Shown here piece by piece: positions 1 to 9,017 of a stretch of 64,000 bases of DNA (its first letter is position 1; the number at the start of each line of letters is the position of its first letter). Made by a program: the position numbers and the translations under genes. The stretch comes from Pseudorasbora parva (lineage: Eukaryota > Chordata > Actinopteri > Cypriniformes > Gobionidae). Below the pieces are notes generated by a model, which saw only the letters and a list, made by a program, of their open reading frames with translations, was not told the origin of the DNA and did not search any database. Where the stretch lies: contig NW_027125104.1 in NCBI RefSeq assembly GCF_024679245.1, positions 806,001-870,000 of the forward strand. The letters run 5' to 3'.

Positions 1-273
1 CACAGAGAAAGCAGCAAGCTGCGGTCATATGAGCATAGGGAAAAAAGAAGAACAAAAGCGTCGGTTGCCGGCCGGCTGACTCATCACCGTCACAGCACGT
101 TTTTTGATGTCCCTCTTATTTGAGAGTCTTTACCAACGAGCTGATGAGTCGAATCGGGGGTTTGTGTTGGATGGATTAGGGACACCTGATTCAAATCAAG
201 GTCAGGCACGCACGCACGCAGCAGTCAAGCAATGGAAGGTGCCCCGTCCTTCCTTTTCTTGGGGGAGGGGAAG
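1..273. other. Left-edge partial U2-to-U1 spacer
   Basis: This stretch matches the spacer between U2 and U1 found in every unit. It starts about 140 bp after where a U2 gene would end, outside the window. It contains a short GCAC-type microsatellite near 207-221 and a small inverted repeat near 186-207. No gene is visible. Confidence 0.85.
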
Positions 274-292
274 GTCACCGTGTTTGAGGGTG
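274..292 (+). promoter_or_regulatory. U1 proximal sequence element (PSE), unit 1
   Basis: The motif TCACCGTGTTTGAGG at -62 to -44 from the U1 start fits the vertebrate snRNA PSE in sequence and position, which binds SNAPc for Pol II initiation without a TATA box. Base 290 is G here. It is G in units 1-6, 13, 14, 16 and 17, and A in the other units. The element recurs at the same offset before each of the 27 U1 genes. I could not find a convincing octamer-type distal element about 220 bp upstream. Confidence 0.8.
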
Positions 293-335
293 GCGAAGGG
301 GGATAGGGCGCCTCTGCCTGGAGGCCAGGCAACTC

Positions 336-499
336 ATACTTACCTGGCAGGGGAGACACCATGATCAGGAAGGTGGTTCACCCAGGGCGAGGCTCGGCCA
401 TTGCACTCCGGTTGTGCTGACCCCTGCGAATTCCCCAAATGTGGGAATCTCGACTGCATAATTTATGGTAGTGGGGGACTGCGTTCGCGCTCTCCCCTG
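336..499 (+). ncRNA. RNU1: U1 snRNA, unit 1
   Basis: U1 snRNA is the RNA core of the U1 snRNP, which pairs with 5' splice sites in the nucleus. The gene starts ATACTTACCTG, the 5'-splice-site-pairing end, and finishes TCTCCCCTG, giving 164 nt as in human U1. The single-stranded Sm site reads AATTTATGG, fitting RAUUUNUGR. Stem-loop III carries an A-U pair where human U1 has U-A, a compensatory change that argues for a working RNA. The gene is flanked by a PSE at -62 and a 3' box at +9. All 27 copies in the window look identical across the transcribed region. This unit carries T at 553, a marker otherwise seen only in units directly downstream of the retrotransposon. Confidence 0.98.
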
Positions 500-507
500 T
501 ACACACT

Positions 508-520
508 GGTTAAAAGCAGA
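508..520 (+). terminator. U1 3' box (3'-end processing signal), unit 1
   Basis: GGTTAAAAGCAGA lies 9 nt after the U1 3' end and fits the snRNA 3' box consensus GTTTN(0-3)AAARNNAGA, which directs Integrator-dependent 3'-end formation. It recurs after every U1 gene at the same distance. Confidence 0.85.
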
Positions 521-646
521 TAGCGTGGAGGGAAAAAGCGTGCGGTTCTTGATGCTTGTGGCGCCGCCCACTGCCCCAAAGGGTGAAGTTGCACCAGTTT
601 TGTTATGTTTCTGTCTCTTTCTGCTGTGTCAGCCAGTGACCCGGAG

Positions 647-664
647 AGTTCAGAGAACTGAACT
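647..664. repeat. Spacer inverted repeat, 7-bp stem
   Basis: AGTTCAG and CTGAACT are perfect inverted arms separated by four bases. It recurs in every unit. Role unknown. Confidence 0.55.
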
Positions 665-803
665 GCGTCTGTTTTCATCGAGGTTGTCGAAACCTGCGAC
701 CGGTTTGCCGAATGTGGTTTTTCCCACAAACTTTGATATTCAACGGACGAGTTGATTGACAGCAGTGGTCCCAAAGGCAAAGTTGTTCGGATGGAGGTTT
801 TCT

Positions 804-850
804 GTCGTATGGTACGACTGTCTCGTGCGCGTGCTGTGAAAAAGCACGCG
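804..850. repeat. Two consecutive spacer hairpins
   Basis: GTCGTA/TACGAC (804-818, 3-nt loop) is followed by CGCGTGCT/AGCACGCG (828-850, 7-nt loop). Both stems are perfect and appear in all units. They lie about 310 nt after the U1 3' end, with no known gene around them. They could structure a read-through transcript or be incidental. Confidence 0.5.
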
Positions 851-903
851 ACATACGTTCGCCTATAGCCGCTCTCATGTTGTTGCTTTTTCATTTTAAA
901 GCG

Positions 904-915
904 CCACTAGGTGGC
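904..915 (+). promoter_or_regulatory. Candidate CTCF-binding motif
   Basis: CCACTAGGTGGC matches the CTCF core consensus CCASYAGRKGGC at all 12 positions on the + strand, though the three bases after it fit poorly. It recurs at U1 start +568 in each unit, giving one candidate site about every 1.86 kb. Binding is not shown by sequence alone. Confidence 0.4.
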
Positions 916-1341
916 CATTCACCGCGTCCTTTCTCGCCTGACCCCAGACTGAGCCCGTGCATGGGTGTACCGGCTTGGGTGAAATTGTCTCGTTCCGTCC
1001 AAGAGCTATAGCCGTTCTAGCAGACCCCGCCTCGCCCAGCCCGTAGGTTTCGGCCTGCCGCCGCCAAGCTGAATCGAAATTCCCACTTTTTTTCCGATCT
1101 GGACGGACAGTCAGACTCCAGAGAATCTTTCTGCACTGGTTTGGGCCAGATCGGGCAAAAGACCTAGGACTAGTGTGCAAAAGTAGGTTTTTCACAAAAT
1201 CCCAAATACCCGAAAATTTCGCCAGCGCAACCTTCGAATCCGAGGCATGCGTCTCGCTCGGCTCGAGCCAAGGATTCCGATGATATAAGACACTTGGTTC
1301 TGCGGCGTGCGGTTTGGGAGCTACGAGCCATTTCGTACTTT

Positions 1342-1361
1342 CGGTGGCTGTAGCGCCACCG
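1342..1361. repeat. Spacer inverted repeat upstream of U2
   Basis: CGGTGGC and GCCACCG form a perfect 7-bp stem with a 6-nt loop about 170-190 bp upstream of U2, near where a distal enhancer element could lie. No octamer motif is present here. Confidence 0.45.
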
Positions 1362-1472
1362 CCGGGCCCATCGGGGGGCCAGCCTTGGTGATGTTGTAGA
1401 GCGAGTGGCTAGTACCATCCCTCAAAGTTTCAGGTCTCTACGACGTACGGCCTTTGCCAACCCTCCCCCCCC

Positions 1473-1490
1473 TCACCGCTTCCCAGATGG
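1473..1490 (+). promoter_or_regulatory. U2 proximal sequence element (PSE), unit 1
   Basis: TCACCGCTTCCCAGATGG at -60 to -43 from U2 shares the TCACCG start of the U1 PSE and sits at the expected distance. A C-tract of variable length (7-9) abuts it on the 5' side. It recurs before every U2, including the three disrupted ones. Confidence 0.75.
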
Positions 1491-1532
1491 GCGTCGCCTT
1501 TGCCGGCTCCCCTGCCGCTGCGTCATTGTGTC

Positions 1533-1720
1533 ATCGCTTCTCGGCCTTTTGGCTAAGATCAAGTGTAGTATCTGTTCTTATCAGTTTAATATCTGATACG
1601 TCCCCTATCCGGGGACTGCATATTAAATTGATTTTTGGCACATGGAGCCGGAACCGGGGCTTGCTCCGTCCACTCCACGCATCGACCTGGTATTGCAGTG
1701 CCTCCAGGAACGGTGTGCTT
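1533..1720 (+). ncRNA. RNU2: U2 snRNA, form A, unit 1
   Basis: U2 snRNA forms the U2 snRNP, which pairs with the intron branch point. The gene begins ATCGCTTCTCGGCC and is 188 nt, the same as human U2. Branch-point recognition bases GTAGTA are at U2 nt 33-38 (1565-1570). Stem-loop IIb is GTCCCC-TATCC-GGGGAC, and the Sm site reads GATTTTTGG. Form A is defined by T at U2 nt 54, A at 83, T at 103 (in the Sm site) and A at 121. The 3' end was placed by alignment to the human end and could shift by one or two bases. Confidence 0.97.
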
Positions 1721-1733
1721 CCCCTTTTTGGGG
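1721..1733 (+). other. Hairpin directly after U2
   Basis: CCCC-TTTTT-GGGG begins at the base after the mature U2 end. Together with its flanks (1720-1743) it matches the U2 stem-loop IIb region (1601-1624) at 19 of 24 positions. It may stall or guide 3' trimming of pre-U2. The role is inferred. Confidence 0.55.
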
Positions 1734-1746
1734 ACTGCGAATTGTT

Positions 1747-1761
1747 GTGACTAATAGAAGA
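1747..1761 (+). terminator. Possible U2 3' box, unit 1
   Basis: GTGACTAATAGAAGA, 26 nt after U2, is an imperfect match to the snRNA 3' box. It is weaker than the U1 box and is given as the best candidate only. Confidence 0.4.
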
Positions 1762-2129
1762 ACCAACAACACCACTGGAATTTTGTCAGAGAATACAGAA
1801 ATACGCAGGAAGCGCATACAGAATGACGATGAGGTGACCGTTGACGATGACCGTGCCACAGAGAAAGCAGCAAGCTGCGGTCATATGAGCATAGGGAAAA
1901 AAGAAGAACAAAAGCGTCGGTTGCCGGCCGGCTGACTCATCACCGTCACAGCACGTTTTTTGATGTCCCTCTTATTTGAGAGTCTTTACCAACGAGCTGA
2001 TGAGTCGAATCGGGGGTTTGTGTTGGATGGATTAGGGACACCTGATTCAAATCAAGGTCAGGCACGCACGCACGCAGCAGTCAAGCAATGGAAGGTGCCC
2101 CGTCCTTCCTTTTCTTGGGGGAGGGGAAG
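1762..2129. other. U2-to-U1 spacer (representative)
   Basis: This spacer of about 370 bp recurs between U2 and U1. It is non-coding in appearance, with a purine-rich stretch, a short GCAC microsatellite and a G-rich run before the U1 PSE. The open frames through it end inside U1 and have no coding support. Confidence 0.75.
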
Positions 2130-2191
2130 GTCACCGTGTTTGAGGGTGGCGAAGGGGGATAGGGCGCCTCTGCCTGGAGGCCAGGCAACTC

Positions 2192-2355
2192 ATACTTACC
2201 TGGCAGGGGAGACACCATGATCAGGAAGGTGGTTCACCCAGGGCGAGGCTCGGCCATTGCACTCCGGTTGTGCTGACCCCTGCGAATTCCCCAAATGTGG
2301 GAATCTCGACTGCATAATTTATGGTAGTGGGGGACTGCGTTCGCGCTCTCCCCTG
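2192..2355 (+). ncRNA. RNU1: U1 snRNA, unit 2
   Basis: Full-length copy. PSE edge base is G. The downstream marker equivalent to 553 is C. Confidence 0.97.
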
Positions 2356-3389
2356 TACACACTGGTTAAAAGCAGATAGCGTGGAGGGAAAAAGCGTGCG
2401 GTTCTTGACGCTTGTGGCGCCGCCCACTGCCCCAAAGGGTGAAGTTGCACCAGTTTTGTTATGTTTCTGTCTCTTTCTGCTGTGTCAGCCAGTGACCCGG
2501 AGAGTTCAGAGAACTGAACTGCGTCTGTTTTCATCGAGGTTGTCGAAACCTGCGACCGGTTTGCCGAATGTGGTTTTTCCCACAAACTTTGATATTCAAC
2601 GGACGAGTTGATTGACAGCAGTGGTCCCAAAGGCAAAGTTGTTCGGATGGAGGTTTTCTGTCGTATGGTACGACTGTCTCGTGCGCGTGCTGTGAAAAAG
2701 CACGCGACATACGTTCGCCTATAGCCGCTCTCATGTTGTTGCTTTTTCATTTTAAAGCGCCACTAGGTGGCCATTCACCGCGTCCTTTCTCGCCTGACCC
2801 CAGACTGAGCCCGTGCATGGGTGTACCGGCTTGGGTGAAATTGTCTCGTTCCGTCCAAGAGCTATAGCCGTTCTAGCAGACCCCGCCTCGCCCAGCCCGT
2901 AGGTTTCGGCCTGCCGCCGCCAAGCTGAATCGAAATTCCCACTTTTTTTCCGATCTGGACGGACAGTCAGACTCCAGAGAATCTTTCTGCACTGGTTTGG
3001 GCCAGATCGGGCAAAAGACCTAGGACTAGTGTGCAAAAGTAGGTTTTTCACAAAATCCCAAATACCCGAAAATTTCGCCAGCGCAACCTTCGAATCCGAG
3101 GCATGCGTCTCGCTCGGCTCGAGCCAAGGATTCCGATGATATAAGACACTTGGTTCTGCGGCGTGCGGTTTGGGAGCTACGAGCCATTTCGTACTTTCGG
3201 TGGCTGTAGCGCCACCGCCGGGCCCATCGGGGGGCCAGCCTTGGTGATGTTGTAGAGCGAGTGGCTAGTACCATCCCTCAAAGTTTCAGGTCTCTACGAC
3301 GTACGGCCTTTGCCAACCCTCCCCCCCCCTCACCGCTTCCCAGATGGGCGTCGCCTTTGCCGGCTCCCCTGCCGCTGCGTCATTGTGTC

Positions 3390-3577
3390 ATCGCTTCTCG
3401 GCCTTTTGGCTAAGATCAAGTGTAGTATCTGTTCTTATCAGTTTAATATCTGATACGTCCCCTATCCGGGGACTGCATATTAAATTGATTTTTGGCACAT
3501 GGAGCCGGAACCGGGGCTTGCTCCGTCCACTCCACGCATCGACCTGGTATTGCAGTGCCTCCAGGAACGGTGTGCTT
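3390..3577 (+). ncRNA. RNU2: U2 snRNA, form A, unit 2
   Basis: Intact form A copy with a 9-base C-tract before its PSE. Confidence 0.97.
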
Positions 3578-4048
3578 CCCCTTTTTGGGGACTGCGAATT
3601 GTTGTGACTAATAGAAGAACCAACAACACCACTGGAATTTTGTCAGAGAATACAGAAATACGCAGGAAGCGCATACAGAATGACGATGAGGTGACCGTTG
3701 ACGATGACCGTGCCACAGAGAAAGCAGCAAGCTGCGGTCATATGAGCATAGGGAAAAAAGAAGAACAAAAGCGTCGGTTGCCGGCCGGCTGACTCATCAC
3801 CGTCACAGCACGTTTTTTGATGTCCCTCTTATTTGAGAGTCTTTACCAACGAGCTGATGAGTCGAATCGGGGGTTTGTGTTGGATGGATTAGGGACACCT
3901 GATTCAAATCAAGGTCAGGCACGCACGCACGCAGCAGTCAAGCAATGGAAGGTGCCCCGTCCTTCCTTTTCTTGGGGGAGGGGAAGGTCACCGTGTTTGA
4001 GGGTGGCGAAGGGGGATAGGGCGCCTCTGCCTGGAGGCCAGGCAACTC

Positions 4049-4212
4049 ATACTTACCTGGCAGGGGAGACACCATGATCAGGAAGGTGGTTCACCCAGGG
4101 CGAGGCTCGGCCATTGCACTCCGGTTGTGCTGACCCCTGCGAATTCCCCAAATGTGGGAATCTCGACTGCATAATTTATGGTAGTGGGGGACTGCGTTCG
4201 CGCTCTCCCCTG
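4049..4212 (+). ncRNA. RNU1: U1 snRNA, unit 3
   Basis: Full-length copy with PSE edge G. Confidence 0.97.
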
Positions 4213-5245
4213 TACACACTGGTTAAAAGCAGATAGCGTGGAGGGAAAAAGCGTGCGGTTCTTGACGCTTGTGGCGCCGCCCACTGCCCCAAAGGGTGAA
4301 GTTGCACCAGTTTTGTTATGTTTCTGTCTCTTTCTGCTGTGTCAGCCAGTGACCCGGAGAGTTCAGAGAACTGAACTGCGTCTGTTTTCATCGAGGTTGT
4401 CGAAACCTGCGACCGGTTTGCCGAATGTGGTTTTTCCCACAAACTTTGATATTCAACGGACGAGTTGATTGACAGCAGTGGTCCCAAAGGCAAAGTTGTT
4501 CGGATGGAGGTTTTCTGTCGTATGGTACGACTGTCTCGTGCGCGTGCTGTGAAAAAGCACGCGACATACGTTCGCCTATAGCCGCTCTCATGTTGTTGCT
4601 TTTTCATTTTAAAGCGCCACTAGGTGGCCATTCACCGCGTCCTTTCTCGCCTGACCCCAGACTGAGCCCGTGCATGGGTGTACCGGCTTGGGTGAAATTG
4701 TCTCGTTCCGTCCAAGAGCTATAGCCGTTCTAGCAGACCCCGCCTCGCCCAGCCCGTAGGTTTCGGCCTGCCGCCGCCAAGCTGAATCGAAATTCCCACT
4801 TTTTTTCCGATCTGGACGGACAGTCAGACTCCAGAGAATCTTTCTGCACTGGTTTGGGCCAGATCGGGCAAAAGACCTAGGACTAGTGTGCAAAAGTAGG
4901 TTTTTCACAAAATCCCAAATACCCGAAAATTTCGCCAGCGCAACCTTCGAATCCGAGGCATGCGTCTCGCTCGGCTCGAGCCAAGGATTCCGATGATATA
5001 AGACACTTGGTTCTGCGGCGTGCGGTTTGGGAGCTACGAGCCATTTCGTACTTTCGGTGGCTGTAGCGCCACCGCCGGGCCCATCGGGGGGCCAGCCTTG
5101 GTGATGTTGTAGAGCGAGTGGCTAGTACCATCCCTCAAAGTTTCAGGTCTCTACGACGTACGGCCTTTGCCAACCCTCCCCCCCCTCACCGCTTCCCAGA
5201 TGGGCGTCGCCTTTGCCGGCTCCCCTGCCGCTGCGTCATTGTGTC

Positions 5246-5433
5246 ATCGCTTCTCGGCCTTTTGGCTAAGATCAAGTGTAGTATCTGTTCTTATCAGTTT
5301 AATATCTGATACGTCCCCTATCCGGGGACTGCATATTAAATTGATTTTTGGCACATGGAGCCGGAACCGGGGCTTGCTCCGTCCACTCCACGCATCGACC
5401 TGGTATTGCAGTGCCTCCAGGAACGGTGTGCTT
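5246..5433 (+). ncRNA. RNU2: U2 snRNA, form A, unit 3
   Basis: Intact form A copy with an 8-base C-tract. The position 30,064 bp to the right holds form B, so the large duplicated block starts after this gene. Confidence 0.97.
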
Positions 5434-5904
5434 CCCCTTTTTGGGGACTGCGAATTGTTGTGACTAATAGAAGAACCAACAACACCACTGGAATTTTGTC
5501 AGAGAATACAGAAATACGCAGGAAGCGCATACAGAATGACGATGAGGTGACCGTTGACGATGACCGTGCCACAGAGAAAGCAGCAAGCTGCGGTCATATG
5601 AGCATAGGGAAAAAAGAAGAACAAAAGCGTCGGTTGCCGGCCGGCTGACTCATCACCGTCACAGCACGTTTTTTGATGTCCCTCTTATTTGAGAGTCTTT
5701 ACCAACGAGCTGATGAGTCGAATCGGGGGTTTGTGTTGGATGGATTAGGGACACCTGATTCAAATCAAGGTCAGGCACGCACGCACGCAGCAGTCAAGCA
5801 ATGGAAGGTGCCCCGTCCTTCCTTTTCTTGGGGGAGGGGAAGGTCACCGTGTTTGAGGGTGGCGAAGGGGGATAGGGCGCCTCTGCCTGGAGGCCAGGCA
5901 ACTC

Positions 5905-6068
5905 ATACTTACCTGGCAGGGGAGACACCATGATCAGGAAGGTGGTTCACCCAGGGCGAGGCTCGGCCATTGCACTCCGGTTGTGCTGACCCCTGCGAAT
6001 TCCCCAAATGTGGGAATCTCGACTGCATAATTTATGGTAGTGGGGGACTGCGTTCGCGCTCTCCCCTG
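5905..6068 (+). ncRNA. RNU1: U1 snRNA, unit 4
   Basis: Full-length copy with PSE edge G. It lies just left of the duplicated 9.4-kb module. Confidence 0.97.
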
Positions 6069-7102
6069 TACACACTGGTTAAAAGCAGATAGCGTGGAGG
6101 GAAAAAGCGTGCGGTTCTTGACGCTTGTGGCGCCGCCCACTGCCCCAAAGGGTGAAGTTGCACCAGTTTTGTTATGTTTCTGTCTCTTTCTGCTGTGTCA
6201 GCCAGTGACCCGGAGAGTTCAGAGAACTGAACTGCGTCTGTTTTCATCGAGGTTGTCGAAACCTGCGACCGGTTTGCCGAATGTGGTTTTTCCCACAAAC
6301 TTTGATATTCAACGGACGAGTTGATTGACAGCAGTGGTCCCAAAGGCAAAGTTGTTCGGATGGAGGTTTTCTGTCGTATGGTACGACTGTCTCGTGCGCG
6401 TGCTGTGAAAAAGCACGCGACATACGTTCGCCTATAGCCGCTCTCATGTTGTTGCTTTTTCATTTTAAAGCGCCACTAGGTGGCCATTCACCGCGTCCTT
6501 TCTCGCCTGACCCCAGACTGAGCCCGTGCATGGGTGTACCGGCTTGGGTGAAATTGTCTCGTTCCGTCCAAGAGCTATAGCCGTTCTAGCAGACCCCGCC
6601 TCGCCCAGCCCGTAGGTTTCGGCCTGCCGCCGCCAAGCTGAATCGAAATTCCCACTTTTTTTCCGATCTGGACGGACAGTCAGACTCCAGAGAATCTTTC
6701 TGCACTGGTTTGGGCCAGATCGGGCAAAAGACCTAGGACTAGTGTGCAAAAGTAGGTTTTTCACAAAATCCCAAATACCCGAAAATTTCGCCAGCGCAAC
6801 CTTCGAATCCGAGGCATGCGTCTCGCTCGGCTCGAGCCAAGGATTCCGATGATATAAGACACTTGGTTCTGCGGCGTGCGGTTTGGGAGCTACGAGCCAT
6901 TTCGTACTTTCGGTGGCTGTAGCGCCACCGCCGGGCCCATCGGGGGGCCAGCCTTGGTGATGTTGTAGAGCGAGTGGCTAGTACCATCCCTCAAAGTTTC
7001 AGGTCTCTACGACGTACGGCCTTTGCCAACCCTCCCCCCCCCTCACCGCTTCCCAGATGGGCGTCGCCTTTGCCGGCTCCCCTGCCGCTGCGTCATTGTG
7101 TC

Positions 7103-7290
7103 ATCGCTTCTCGGCCTTTTGGCTAAGATCAAGTGTAGTATCTGTTCTTATCAGTTTAATATCTGATACGTCCCCTATCCGGGGACTGCATATTAAATTG
7201 ATTTTTGGCACATGGAGCCGGAACCGGGGCTTGCTCCGTCCACTCCACGCATCGACCTGGTATTGCAGTGCCTCCAGGAACGGTGTGCTT
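7103..7290 (+). ncRNA. RNU2: U2 snRNA, form A, unit 4
   Basis: Intact form A copy with a 9-C tract. The same 9-C unit precedes all three retrotransposon copies. Confidence 0.97.
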
Positions 7291-7761
7291 CCCCTTTTTG
7301 GGGACTGCGAATTGTTGTGACTAATAGAAGAACCAACAACACCACTGGAATTTTGTCAGAGAATACAGAAATACGCAGGAAGCGCATACAGAATGACGAT
7401 GAGGTGACCGTTGACGATGACCGTGCCACAGAGAAAGCAGCAAGCTGCGGTCATATGAGCATAGGGAAAAAAGAAGAACAAAAGCGTCGGTTGCCGGCCG
7501 GCTGACTCATCACCGTCACAGCACGTTTTTTGATGTCCCTCTTATTTGAGAGTCTTTACCAACGAGCTGATGAGTCGAATCGGGGGTTTGTGTTGGATGG
7601 ATTAGGGACACCTGATTCAAATCAAGGTCAGGCACGCACGCACGCAGCAGTCAAGCAATGGAAGGTGCCCCGTCCTTCCTTTTCTTGGGGGAGGGGAAGG
7701 TCACCGTGTTTGAGGGTGGCGAAGGGGGATAGGGCGCCTCTGCCTGGAGGCCAGGCAACTC

Positions 7762-7925
7762 ATACTTACCTGGCAGGGGAGACACCATGATCAGGAAGGT
7801 GGTTCACCCAGGGCGAGGCTCGGCCATTGCACTCCGGTTGTGCTGACCCCTGCGAATTCCCCAAATGTGGGAATCTCGACTGCATAATTTATGGTAGTGG
7901 GGGACTGCGTTCGCGCTCTCCCCTG
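7762..7925 (+). ncRNA. RNU1: U1 snRNA, unit 5
   Basis: Intact U1 in the unit whose U2 is disrupted by retrotransposon copy 1. U1 is unaffected by the insertion. Confidence 0.97.
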
Positions 7926-8897
7926 TACACACTGGTTAAAAGCAGATAGCGTGGAGGGAAAAAGCGTGCGGTTCTTGACGCTTGTGGCGCCGCCCACTGC
8001 CCCAAAGGGTGAAGTTGCACCAGTTTTGTTATGTTTCTGTCTCTTTCTGCTGTGTCAGCCAGTGACCCGGAGAGTTCAGAGAACTGAACTGCGTCTGTTT
8101 TCATCGAGGTTGTCGAAACCTGCGACCGGTTTGCCGAATGTGGTTTTTCCCACAAACTTTGATATTCAACGGACGAGTTGATTGACAGCAGTGGTCCCAA
8201 AGGCAAAGTTGTTCGGATGGAGGTTTTCTGTCGTATGGTACGACTGTCTCGTGCGCGTGCTGTGAAAAAGCACGCGACATACGTTCGCCTATAGCCGCTC
8301 TCATGTTGTTGCTTTTTCATTTTAAAGCGCCACTAGGTGGCCATTCACCGCGTCCTTTCTCGCCTGACCCCAGACTGAGCCCGTGCATGGGTGTACCGGC
8401 TTGGGTGAAATTGTCTCGTTCCGTCCAAGAGCTATAGCCGTTCTAGCAGACCCCGCCTCGCCCAGCCCGTAGGTTTCGGCCTGCCGCCGCCAAGCTGAAT
8501 CGAAATTCCCACTTTTTTTCCGATCTGGACGGACAGTCAGACTCCAGAGAATCTTTCTGCACTGGTTTGGGCCAGATCGGGCAAAAGACCTAGGACTAGT
8601 GTGCAAAAGTAGGTTTTTCACAAAATCCCAAATACCCGAAAATTTCGCCAGCGCAACCTTCGAATCCGAGGCATGCGTCTCGCTCGGCTCGAGCCAAGGA
8701 TTCCGATGATATAAGACACTTGGTTCTGCGGCGTGCGGTTTGGGAGCTACGAGCCATTTCGTACTTTCGGTGGCTGTAGCGCCACCGCCGGGCCCATCGG
8801 GGGGCCAGCCTTGGTGATGTTGTAGAGCGAGTGGCTAGTACCATCCCTCAAAGTTTCAGGTCTCTACGACGTACGGCCTTTGCCAACCCTCCCCCCC

Positions 8898-8915
8898 TCA
8901 CCGCTTCCCAGATGG
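8898..8915 (+). promoter_or_regulatory. U2 PSE upstream of retrotransposon copy 1
   Basis: Intact U2 PSE preceded by a C-tract of 7, a length seen only in the three disrupted units. It lies 75 bp before the retrotransposon in the same orientation, so it could drive a U2-initiated retrotransposon transcript. Confidence 0.7.
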
Positions 8916-8957
8916 GCGTCGCCTTTGCCGGCTCCCCTGCCGCTGCGTCATTGTGTC

Positions 8958-8989
8958 ATCGCTTCTCGGCCTTTTGGCTAAGATCAAGT
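8958..8989 (+). pseudogene. RNU2: U2 snRNA 5' fragment (nt 1-32), disrupted by copy 1
   Basis: The first 32 nt of U2 are intact, ending AAGATCAAGT, and then switch to retrotransposon sequence. The remaining U2 sequence resumes at 13830. The branch-point recognition hexamer is missing from the locus, so no functional U2 can be made. Confidence 0.97.
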
Positions 8990-9017
8990 CGTGATTTCTT
9001 TGATCTTTTGAGAAGTT

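Larger units (their letters stand above)
521..1472. other. U1-to-U2 spacer (unit 1, representative)
   Basis: This non-coding spacer of about 950 bp recurs between U1 and U2 in each unit. It holds a CTCF-like motif (904-915), several perfect inverted repeats (647-664, 804-818, 828-850, 1342-1361), and a C-tract of 8 directly before the U2 PSE. An AT-rich TATAA-like string at 1281-1290 is 240 bp upstream of U2, too far to act as a TATA box for it. No third snRNA, 5S rRNA or tRNA gene was found. Spacer variants that mark unit types are C/T near 962 (A/C in ORF-neutral sequence), a 5-bp deletion near 1070 in some units, and A/G near 1413. Confidence 0.8.

Noticed and set aside
106..130. Octamer-type distal enhancer about 220 bp before U1
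   Set aside because: The best strings match the octamer poorly. A related string at 189-196 has one mismatch but is only about 144 bp upstream.
138..157. Hammerhead-ribozyme-like string CTGATGAG followed by CGAA
   Set aside because: No stem II can form between the two core parts, and several units carry CCAA instead of CGAA, breaking the core.
104..364. An 86-codon frame upstream of and into U1, and similar short frames in both spacers
   Set aside because: They run through the PSE and into the snRNA, show no protein features, and follow unit homogenisation.
463..894. A 143-codon antisense open frame that recurs in every unit
   Set aside because: It overlaps U1 on the opposite strand and has no recognisable domain. 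It stays open only because the units are nearly identical, so recurrence is not evidence of selection.
1228..1246. tRNA B-box-like TTCGAATCC
   Set aside because: No A-box, acceptor stem or anticodon arm is present around it.
521..1472. A third small RNA gene (U4, U5, U6, 5S rRNA, 7SK or 7SL) in the long spacer
   Set aside because: I looked for the known 5' ends and core motifs of these RNAs and found none.
1642..1935. A 97-codon frame starting inside U2
   Set aside because: Its first part is U2 snRNA sequence, and the rest is spacer with no coding signal.
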